NCBI GenBank assembly: GCA_021205225.1
Contig: JAJPXX010000205.1
Coordinates: 1 to 33,561, forward strand
Length of the DNA stretch: 33,561 nucleotides
Origin: Lachnospiraceae bacterium
GTDB lineage: Bacteria; Bacillota; Clostridia; Lachnospirales; Lachnospiraceae
Reading direction: 5' to 3'
A program made the position numbers and the translations under genes. Positions 1-7,455 of the stretch are shown piece by piece (position 1 is the stretch's first letter; each line of letters opens with the position of its first letter). The notes below the pieces were generated by a model. The model searched no databases, was not told the DNA's origin, and saw only the letters and a list, made by a program, of their open reading frames with translations.

Positions 1-65
1 CCTTTATAATTTCTATTATTGATAAAAGGAACGAACAATCAAGACAAAAAGGAAGGGAATCTAAT

Positions 66-1235
66 ATGGCTCTGAAATTAACAAAAGACTTCAAAGGCGT
101 CATTTTCGCGCCGAGAAAAAATGAAATCAAACCCGGTCCCGGCGTGCTTTATCCGCGGATCGTTGAACTGAAGCATGCAGGAGAAGAGAACGGTACCCTG
201 CTTGCATCGTTTGAATATTACGAGAATCGGGAACCGGCTGTTATCCCCATTTATAAAAGTACAGATGGCGGGAAAACATGGAATCATTTCAGTGAAGTGG
301 AGGATACCAAAAACGGATGGGGGATGCGTTTCCAGCCGCATCTGTTTGAACTGCCGCAGCCGTGTGGGGATTTACCGGCCGGTACCCTTCTGTTTGCCGG
401 CAATTCCATTCCGGCGCAGGCATTTGCTCCTGGTAATCCGCCAGACTTCATAGGGACGGAGCTCCAGCTTTATATCAGCCGTGATCACGGAAAAAGCTGG
501 GAATATCGCTCTTCATTTGCATACGGCGGTGTGCCGGTAGAGCAGAATTGGGATTGCATTGGACCAGTCTGGGAGCCGTTTTTGTACCTCAATGCTTACG
601 GAGACCTGACTGCTGTCTATTCGGATGAGAAGCCGCACACAGACCGCCGCCTGAATCAGTGTCTCGCGGTGATTTCTTCCCCTGATGGCGGAAAAACATG
701 GGGCGAAGCAAGGCTTGTAGCTGCGATCCCGGACGGAGTGCGGCGCCCTGGTATGGCGATCGTCACAAAGCTGCCAAATGGCAGGTATTTTATGTGCTTC
801 GAGATCGTAAATGATGAGAATTGCGGAATCTTCTATAAGATTTCAGACGATGGGATGGATTTCGGCGACCCTTCTTTACGTGGGACACGGGCGCAGACAG
901 CGGATGGAACGTATGTCGGGAGTATGCCTTATTGCATCTGGACAAAAGCTGGCGGACCTAATGGGACGATCATTCTCAGCGGCAAACGGGATGGCGACTG
1001 GCTGGGACTGCGGGATCCGGGTAAGTTCCTGGTCAACTACAACCTGGGAGAGGGACCCTGGGAGCAGGCAGATATGCTGGTTTCCTATGACTCCAGAATC
1101 CATCCTGCCGGATGGAGCATGGGGATGGCAGCGATTGACGACGACACGAAACTGATCCAGCTTGCCCCCACGCAGATGGATCCAGACGTGATGCAGATAT
1201 CCTGCGGCATTGCACGGATGGAAACTATGGAGTAA
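66..1235 (+). CDS. sialidase-like / BNR-repeat (Asp-box) protein, no signal peptide
   Basis: 389-aa ORF with three Asp-box motifs (STDGGKTW, SRDHGKSW, SPDGGKTW). The N-terminus lacks a hydrophobic leader. Confidence 0.75.
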   Translation: MALKLTKDFKGVIFAPRKNEIKPGPGVLYPRIVELKHAGEENGTLLASFEYYENREPAVIPIYKSTDGGKTWNHFSEVEDTKNGWGMRFQPHLFELPQPCGDLPAGTLLFAGNSIPAQAFAPGNPPDFIGTELQLYISRDHGKSWEYRSSFAYGGVPVEQNWDCIGPVWEPFLYLNAYGDLTAVYSDEKPHTDRRLNQCLAVISSPDGGKTWGEARLVAAIPDGVRRPGMAIVTKLPNGRYFMCFEIVNDENCGIFYKISDDGMDFGDPSLRGTRAQTADGTYVGSMPYCIWTKAGGPNGTIILSGKRDGDWLGLRDPGKFLVNYNLGEGPWEQADMLVSYDSRIHPAGWSMGMAAIDDDTKLIQLAPTQMDPDVMQISCGIARMETME

Positions 1236-1238
1236 ATC

Positions 1239-2120
1239 ATGATTGATTTACATATTCACACAGAGGCGTCGGATGGTTCTGATTCCATCCCGGAGCTTTT
1301 ATCAAAACTGAAAGAGTGCGGCATTCATACCTTTGCCGTGACGGATCATGATACAATCGACGGTGCGCTGGAGATGGAACACGTCGTCTGGCAGGGCGCA
1401 CGTTATGTAAAAGGCGTAGAATTTTCCTGTGTTTCACCATTTGGCAAATGCCACATTCTGGGGTACGGCTACAATGCCTCAGATCCGCAGCTGCTGGCTG
1501 CTCTGAAGGAAGGGGCTGAGCTTCGGATGGCAAAGCTTGGCCAAAGGCTTTCATATGTCCAGGAGACCTATCACATTCAATTTGCCCAGGAAGAGCTGGA
1601 CTGGCTGTACAGTCTGAAAAGTCCCGGAAAGCCTCATATTGCGGAGCTTCTGCTTAAGAGAGGAATTGGAAAAGACCGAAATGATGTGATCCGCAATTAT
1701 ATCCACGGGACGAAAAACGAAGCAGACCGGATTTTGGCGCAAACAGCAATCTCCGGCATCCTTCACGCAGGCGGTATCCCGGTCTGGGCGCACCCGCTTG
1801 GCGGAGAAGGAGATGAACTGCTTTCGAACGAGCAGTTTACCGTTCAGCTAAGGTCATTGATAAAGAGTGGCATCCGGGGACTAGAATGCCATTATTCACG
1901 TTATTCAAAAGAGCAGGTACAGTTTTTGCGGGAAAAAGCAGTTCGGCATCACTTGCTGATCAGCGGCGGAAGTGATTATCACGGCTCCCGTAAAAATATC
2001 GCTCTTGGCACTCTGAATGCGTATGGCGAGCCGGTGTATGAGGAGGATTTAACAATTCTGCAGGAAATATCTGGCAATGCCACAGGCATAGAGAATTCTT
2101 GCAGGCCGGGCGGCCTGTAA
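1239..2120 (+). CDS. PHP-domain phosphoesterase (TrpH/RNase AM-like)
   Basis: PHP motifs DLHIHTEASDGS, VTDHDTIDGA, WAHPLGG and SGGSDYHG. It starts 3 nt after the preceding stop codon. Confidence 0.85.
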   Translation: MIDLHIHTEASDGSDSIPELLSKLKECGIHTFAVTDHDTIDGALEMEHVVWQGARYVKGVEFSCVSPFGKCHILGYGYNASDPQLLAALKEGAELRMAKLGQRLSYVQETYHIQFAQEELDWLYSLKSPGKPHIAELLLKRGIGKDRNDVIRNYIHGTKNEADRILAQTAISGILHAGGIPVWAHPLGGEGDELLSNEQFTVQLRSLIKSGIRGLECHYSRYSKEQVQFLREKAVRHHLLISGGSDYHGSRKNIALGTLNAYGEPVYEEDLTILQEISGNATGIENSCRPGGL

Positions 2121-2127
2121 TCTTTTA
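2102..2127 (+). terminator. possible intrinsic terminator overlapping the PHP stop codon
   Basis: CAGGCC-GGGC-GGCCTG perfect stem (2102-2117) followed by TAATCTTTT. The U-tract is short. Confidence 0.4.
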
Positions 2128-2160
2128 GGAAACCTTAATAATTCTATCGAAAAAGCTTTC

Positions 2161-2189
2161 TTGTTTTCATCGAAAAGGGATGCTATACT
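2161..2189 (+). promoter_or_regulatory. sigma-A type promoter for the DUF1002 gene
   Basis: TTGTTT (2161-2166), 17-nt spacer, TATACT (2184-2189). Confidence 0.55.
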
Positions 2190-2210
2190 CGTTGATAACA
2201 GTGTAAATAG

Positions 2211-2283
2211 CTGCGTCAGGTAAAGAAAGACTGACGCAGACAGAATTGACGGAGATAGCAGAATTCAGATGGTCCATCTCCGT
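2211..2283 (+). promoter_or_regulatory. two tandem hairpins in the 5' leader of the DUF1002 gene
   Basis: CTGCGTCAG/CTGACGCAG (2211-2219/2231-2239) and ACGGAGAT/ATCTCCGT (2249-2256/2276-2283), both perfect stems. Confidence 0.5.
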
Positions 2284-2312
2284 TTATCGAAAAGAAAAGG
2301 AGAGGTTAGCGT

Positions 2313-4337
2313 ATGAAATTTACAAAGAAGCTGGCTGCGGTTTTAATGAGCGCGCTCACTCTGGCTGCGGCGATTCCGTCTGTTCCCGCGATGGCAGACA
2401 GCCAGAAGGTTGTGACGCTTGGCGCGGATTTATCAGAAGAACAGAGGACTATGATTCTCAAATATTTCGGCATATACGGTGAGTCGAATATTGAGACACT
2501 GACTATCACGAATGAGGATGAGAGAGAGCACCTCGGTTCCTATATCCCGCTGGAGCAGATTGGCACCAGAACTTATAGCTGTGCGCTGGTGAGTCCGACG
2601 ACATCCGGAGGCATTCAGGTAAAGACGGCGAATCTTACCTATGTGACCAGTAATATGATTGCGTCGACGCTCTCTACCGCCGGTGTGGTAAACTGTGAGG
2701 TACTGGCTGCGGCTCCGTTCGCTGTGTCCGGTACCGGAGCGCTCACCGGTGTGCTGATGGCGTATGAGACGGCTTCCGGCGAGACATTGGATGAGACGAA
2801 AAAGGAAACGGCGACACAGGAGCTGGTTACTACGACAACGATCTCGGATAGTGTGGGAACAGTCGAAGCAACGCAGATCGTTAATGAGACCAAGATACAG
2901 GTCATTCAGGGTGATGTTGTCAGCACCGGCGACATTGAGGTGATTGTTGACACGGTTGCGGAGGAAGAGAATGTGACCCTTTCCGATGAGGATCGCGCCC
3001 TGCTGGTTGAGCTTATGGAAAAGATCGCGGAGCAGGATTACAACTATGAAGAGATGAGCGAGACTCTGGAGCGTGTCGAAGAAAATCTGGATTCCCTTCT
3101 CAACGAGGAAAATGATGGGACAGAAAGCTCTTCGGATGAGGAGAGTACAGAATCCGAAGAAAGCGCGCAGGAAGCAGCGTCGGAAACAGATGAGTCGGAA
3201 GAGTCAGCCCTTTCTGAAGACAGCATTCTTCTGAACACAGATGAATCCGCTCTGGGAAGCGACGTGGTGTTTGACGCGACAGATGAATCCGCTCTTTCTG
3301 AGACAGAGGCATCTGCGGAAGCAGAGACCGAGACGGAAAGCGTTTCCATTGAAACAGAAGCTTCCGATGATTATGGCTTTGATATTACAGTATCTGATAC
3401 CTATGAGGATTCGACTGGTGATGATGGCTCCTCGGATTCTGCCGACGCAGATGCTTCTGCTGACGCAGGCAGTTCCACAGAGAATGCGGCAGATGATGGT
3501 TCCGTGCAGACGGAAGGGTCGGATATCGTGGTAGATTTCGAGACTTCCGACGCCGAAGAGACGGGCGAAACCGAGGCATCTGAAGCAGAAACCGAGACGG
3601 GGTCTGAAACGGAAAGTACGATTCAGGGAATTATTTCCATAGCGGAATTGGTATTGGAGCCGAATACAGACGAGGATGCCGCGGAAACAGCTGCGATTGA
3701 GGCCGGGAGAAATTATCTGACAATTTCCACCTGGCGTACGGATCTGGTTGCGGGCACAGGAACTATTTCCGTATACGATGCGGCAGATGGCTCTCTGATT
3801 GAGACGGTAGAGATGAGTGACGCGACAAAGGTTATCTCCGAAGCGATCACAGACGTAGAGAAGCTGTATGAAATGGGAGGGTGGACAGAAGGAACTGAAT
3901 TCCGTATCTACCTGAGCAGCCCGCTGGCAGCGGATATGTCCTATTATATAGTAATCAGCGACGATGCGCTTACGACTGAAGATGGCTCTGCTTCCATACA
4001 GACCGCATTGGATGATTATCTTCTTAACTGGCATTTTGACACGCTCAGCTACGGTATTGGTGTTGATGAGACGGTAGACGGTGTGACAGCGAACAGCGCC
4101 GTGACCGGGACACTCTATGTGGATTCAGAGGTTTCTGCCTACGCATTGCTCGACAGCATCACGGTAGACGGCGTGGAGACTCTGGAGGATGGAGCGGCGA
4201 TTGCATTTACGGAAAGCTCCACCTTCGAGCTGACGATCGGACAGAGCGGAGAAGCGGTGATTCACGTATCCTATTATGATTCTGCGGAGACAATGAATCT
4301 TGTAAATGAAGCTGCTTACACAGTGACTGTGAAATAG
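2313..4337 (+). CDS. secreted DUF1002 (YpuA-like) protein with acidic Ser/Glu-rich linker and additional C-terminal domain
   Basis: Signal peptide MKFTKKLAAVLMSALTLAAAIPSVPAMA, then a DUF1002-like region (VVTLGADLSEEQRTMILKYFG...), a low-complexity D/E/S/A segment, and about 230 aa of C-terminal sequence. Confidence 0.75.
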   Translation: MKFTKKLAAVLMSALTLAAAIPSVPAMADSQKVVTLGADLSEEQRTMILKYFGIYGESNIETLTITNEDEREHLGSYIPLEQIGTRTYSCALVSPTTSGGIQVKTANLTYVTSNMIASTLSTAGVVNCEVLAAAPFAVSGTGALTGVLMAYETASGETLDETKKETATQELVTTTTISDSVGTVEATQIVNETKIQVIQGDVVSTGDIEVIVDTVAEEENVTLSDEDRALLVELMEKIAEQDYNYEEMSETLERVEENLDSLLNEENDGTESSSDEESTESEESAQEAASETDESEESALSEDSILLNTDESALGSDVVFDATDESALSETEASAEAETETESVSIETEASDDYGFDITVSDTYEDSTGDDGSSDSADADASADAGSSTENAADDGSVQTEGSDIVVDFETSDAEETGETEASEAETETGSETESTIQGIISIAELVLEPNTDEDAAETAAIEAGRNYLTISTWRTDLVAGTGTISVYDAADGSLIETVEMSDATKVISEAITDVEKLYEMGGWTEGTEFRIYLSSPLAADMSYYIVISDDALTTEDGSASIQTALDDYLLNWHFDTLSYGIGVDETVDGVTANSAVTGTLYVDSEVSAYALLDSITVDGVETLEDGAAIAFTESSTFELTIGQSGEAVIHVSYYDSAETMNLVNEAAYTVTVK

Positions 4338-4348
4338 TAAGGCAGCGG

Positions 4349-4660
4349 CCTGGTGCCTGACGGATATATAGTCAGACACCAGGGCTGAAGTGAAAAGTTT
4401 ATTTCCACGCCAAAATTTGTGATTTTCCGGTGGATTTCACTCTTTCTGGGATTACTGGGTGAACAAGGAAGAAAAACTTCATTCCATTTACGCCATCATT
4501 TACCCAGTAGAATTGGGTAGGCCATATGGTGTAAGACTGATTTCCACTAGGTTTTTGCTGCGAACGCCGGAAATACAAGTGGAATTTTGAGTAAGACTGA
4601 ATTCCACTTGTACCCCCGAGTTGTGGAATTTAAATTTTCATTTCACCGTCAGACACCAGG
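4349..4660. repeat. non-coding element with terminal inverted repeats and internal hairpins (MITE-like or REP-like candidate)
   Basis: CCTGGTGCCTGACGG (4349-4363) vs CCGTCAGACACCAGG (4646-4660), inverted with 1 mismatch. Extra direct copy GTCAGACACCAGG (4371-4383 and 4648-4660). Internal perfect 13-bp hairpin (4574-4586/4600-4612). Confidence 0.5.
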
Positions 4661-4682
4661 TTTCATCTAAGATATTTTTCAG

Positions 4683-4711
4683 TTGCATTTTTCTGTGAAA
4701 TAAACTATAAT
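4683..4711 (+). promoter_or_regulatory. promoter of the thiamine operon
   Basis: TTGCAT (4683-4688), 17-nt spacer, TATAAT (4706-4711), directly upstream of the TPP riboswitch. Confidence 0.7.
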
Positions 4712-4721
4712 GCCCTTATAA

Positions 4722-4808
4722 GAGACAGGGGAGCCTGTGCGGCAGGCTGAGAGGAAGTCACCCAACTTCGACCCTTGACCTGATGCGGATAATGCCGCCG
4801 TAGGAAGT
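4722..4808 (+). ncRNA. TPP riboswitch (THI element)
   Basis: GGGGAGCCTG...GGCTGAGAGG...GACCCTTGACCTGATGCGGATAATGCCGCCGTAGGAAG matches the conserved thi-box core; the element lies upstream of thi genes. Confidence 0.95.
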
Positions 4809-4828
4809 CGCCAGTTGCTTTTTTCGGA

Positions 4829-4853
4829 GATACCCGCATGGGTGTCTTTTTTT
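4829..4853 (+). terminator. intrinsic terminator of the TPP riboswitch expression platform
   Basis: GATACCC-GCAT-GGGTGTC stem (one G.U) followed by TTTTTTT (4847-4853). Confidence 0.85.
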
Positions 4854-5006
4854 GTCCAATTAGGAAAGTTCTCCGAACTTCCTATTGGACAAAAACCCTC
4901 CGGGGGATGCATATGCCGCGCTGGAGGAAATTGTCTGCTGGCGCAGACGCGCGGCAGCGCGAGAATCCCGCAAAGCGGGATTCTATTTTACGCCTTTGCA
5001 ATAAGG

Positions 5007-5218
5007 CGGAGAAACATTCACGGAAATCCGTGCGGACAGAGGGGGAGCGCCCTGTGTCTTGTATCACAGCGATGGGAAGCCGTGTTCCGGCGTGAGAGGG
5101 AACCAGTAAGTTCCGACCGAACTTCCCGGAAGGGCATAAGCCTTTTCGGATAGTGGCAATGTGTCATTTTTTGCACAGACGCCACGGAGGAGCGACGCTG
5201 TGATCTGCCGTTTCTCCG
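5007..5218 (+). ncRNA. candidate structured leader RNA of unassigned class upstream of thiW
   Basis: Closing helix CGGAGAAAC/GTTTCTCCG (5007-5015/5210-5218) and nested helix ATCACAGCG/CGCTGTGAT (5063-5071/5196-5204), both perfect 9 bp, plus several local hairpins inside. Confidence 0.45.
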
Positions 5219-5257
5219 AAACAAATCTACTATTACTTATTTCAAAGGAGAAGAATT

Positions 5258-5779
5258 ATGAAGAAGTCAACTAACATTCAGAAACTGGTAACCGCTGCTT
5301 TGCTTTGTGCTGTCGCAGTTGTCGGCAGCATGTTTTCCTTCCCCGTACTGGGGAGCAAATGCGCTCCCATTCAGCATATGGTAAACATCATTTGCGCGGT
5401 GGTACTCGGACCTGGCTACGGCGTGTGTGTCGCGTTCTGCGCGAGTCTTTTGCGCAATCTGTTTGGTCTTGGAAGCCTGATGGCTTTTCCAGGCAGCATG
5501 ATCGGTGCGTTGCTGTGCGGCCTGATGTACTGGAAAACACGGAAGGTTCTGCCGACGCTTCTGGCAGAGGTTTTCGGAACGGCGGTGCTTGGCGGCCTGT
5601 GCGCATACCCGATTGCGGTTTTCCTGATGGGAGTAGACGCAGGCGCGGTAGCATTCTACGCGTATATTATTCCATTCCTGATTTCTACGGCGGGCGGCGC
5701 GATTCTTTCTGCTGTTGTGATTTATTCCATGCAGGGATCCGGTGTACTTGCTAAGGTGCAGGCGCAGATGAATCAATAA
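5258..5779 (+). CDS. thiW: energy-coupling factor transporter S component ThiW
   Basis: Small multi-TM protein with ThiW-like motifs GSKCAPIQHMVNIICAVVLGPGYG and RNLFGLGSLMAFPGSMIGALL. It sits directly downstream of the TPP riboswitch. Confidence 0.88.
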   Translation: MKKSTNIQKLVTAALLCAVAVVGSMFSFPVLGSKCAPIQHMVNIICAVVLGPGYGVCVAFCASLLRNLFGLGSLMAFPGSMIGALLCGLMYWKTRKVLPTLLAEVFGTAVLGGLCAYPIAVFLMGVDAGAVAFYAYIIPFLISTAGGAILSAVVIYSMQGSGVLAKVQAQMNQ

Positions 5780-5893
5780 AAATAAACCTTTTTATGCTTA
5801 TATCAGTACGCTTACGAATACCGATTGTTTTTCAGAAATATCTGTCCGGATCGGAAGGAGCGAATATACTGTGCCTGAAAGAGGGGCTGTCGA

Positions 5894-6823
5894 ATGTGGA
5901 AGGAATTGCTGGAAAATGTGCGGGCATATGCGCCGCGGATTCACTGCATCACCAATTATGTGTCTATGAATGACTGCGCGAATATCCTGCTGGCGTGCGG
6001 AGCGTCCCCTATCATGGCGATGGATGAAGCGGAAACTGCGCAAATCACATCAATCTGTGACGGGCTTACCATTAATATTGGCACCTTAAGCAGAGCGACG
6101 ATACCAGCTATGCTCTTGTCTGGAAAGCGTGCGAATGAACTTGGAATACCGGTTGTTCTTGACCCGGTTGGAGCAGGGGCATCCGATTTCCGGACGGAGA
6201 GTGCAGTCCGGCTTCTAAAGGAGATCCGCTTCACTGCAATTCGCGGAAATGCCTCTGAATTGCGTGCCTTGTCCGCTGCCTGTGAGGACATATTGGAACC
6301 ATGTCGGCTGTCCGCCACGAGTGAGAATTCGCTGGAGCGGCATATGTTTACCGGCGGTGTTGATGTCAGCGAGCCTGACCGGGTGACAGAAGAAAATCTG
6401 GATATCTGGATTGCCTTTGTTAAGAATTTTGCAAAGAGGACTGGGGCAGTGGTGGCTCTGACCGGTACGATTGACATTGTGGCGAATACGAATTCAGCGT
6501 TTATTATTCGAAATGGGCATTCGATGATGAGCCGCGTCACCGGGACGGGCTGTCAGCTTTCTGTATTGACAGCCGCGTTTCTGGCAGCGAATCAGATTTT
6601 TTTGACGAGAGCCGGAAAAGGGAAAAAGTATCCGGATGATGACGCAGGAAAGCTTTCCGCAGTCGCCGCAGCGGTATGCACAGTGGGTGTATGCGGAGAG
6701 ATCGCGCAGAGAAGACTGACCACGATGGATGGAAATGCGACTTATCGAAATTACATCATTGACGCAGTTTACCTTTTGACATCGCAGGAACTGGAAACGG
6801 AGGCAAAGTATGAGATGCGATAA
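5894..6823 (+). CDS. thiM: hydroxyethylthiazole kinase
   Basis: HCITNYVSMNDCANILLACGASPIMAMDEAE, VVLDPVGAGASDFR, RGNASEL and TGTGCQLS motifs. Confidence 0.93.
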   Translation: MWKELLENVRAYAPRIHCITNYVSMNDCANILLACGASPIMAMDEAETAQITSICDGLTINIGTLSRATIPAMLLSGKRANELGIPVVLDPVGAGASDFRTESAVRLLKEIRFTAIRGNASELRALSAACEDILEPCRLSATSENSLERHMFTGGVDVSEPDRVTEENLDIWIAFVKNFAKRTGAVVALTGTIDIVANTNSAFIIRNGHSMMSRVTGTGCQLSVLTAAFLAANQIFLTRAGKGKKYPDDDAGKLSAVAAAVCTVGVCGEIAQRRLTTMDGNATYRNYIIDAVYLLTSQELETEAKYEMR

Positions 6824-7445
6824 ATCCATGATGCAGCTGTACGCAGTCACTGACCGGACATGGCTTGGAGCGCATACCTTGTACGAGCAGGTGGAAGAAG
6901 CCCTGAAAGGCGGTGTTACCTGTGTTCAGCTTCGGGAAAAATATCTGCCGGAAGCAGAGTTTCTTGCCGAAGCGTTTTCGATCCGTGAGCTCTGCAAAAG
7001 ATATGGTGTCCCTTTTATCATTAATGACAATCTGGATATCGCACAGAAATGCGGGGCAGACGGCGTCCATGTCGGGCAGGAGGATATGCATCCGGATGAG
7101 GCTCGGCAGCGTGTTGGGGATGGAATGATCATTGGCGTAACTGCTCATACGGTCGCGGAAGCGGTGGAAGCCGAGAAACGCGGCGCAGATTATCTCGGAG
7201 CCGGGGCAGTATTCCAGACAGGAACGAAATCCAATACGGTTGCCCTTCCTTATGAGACGCTTTGCGAAATCTGTGCTTCTGTGCAGATTCCGGTTGTGGC
7301 GATTGGCGGCATTTCACGTACAAACCTGATGTCTCTTTCGGGAAGCGGTGTCAGCGGCGTGGCGGTTGTATCGGCAGTCTTTGCAGCGGCGGACGTGCGG
7401 AGGGCAGCATCGGAGCTTCTGGATTTATCCCGAAAAATGACGTAG
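6810..7445 (+). CDS. thiE: thiamine phosphate synthase
   Basis: LYAVTDR, VQLREK, IINDNLDIA, DGVHVGQEDM and VAIGGIS motifs. Overlaps the 3' end of thiM. Confidence 0.95.
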   Translation: MRCDKSMMQLYAVTDRTWLGAHTLYEQVEEALKGGVTCVQLREKYLPEAEFLAEAFSIRELCKRYGVPFIINDNLDIAQKCGADGVHVGQEDMHPDEARQRVGDGMIIGVTAHTVAEAVEAEKRGADYLGAGAVFQTGTKSNTVALPYETLCEICASVQIPVVAIGGISRTNLMSLSGSGVSGVAVVSAVFAAADVRRAASELLDLSRKMT

Positions 7446-7455
7446 GAGAGAAGAG

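Noticed and set aside
3204-4034. 276-aa - strand ORF within the DUF1002 gene
   Set aside because: Opposite the low-complexity linker; biased composition, no domain support.
4815-5153. 112-aa and 85-aa + strand ORFs in the thiW leader
   Set aside because: Overlap the riboswitch terminator and the structured leader; no RBS and no recognisable protein features.
5007-5218. Cobalamin riboswitch identity for the structured leader
   Set aside because: GATCTGCC vaguely resembles the B12-box end, but the required core (GGTG..AATCC, CCCGCCACTGT, CAGGAnACCTGCC) is not present.
5266-5776. 169-aa - strand ORF opposite thiW
   Set aside because: Antisense shadow of a clear ThiW membrane protein.
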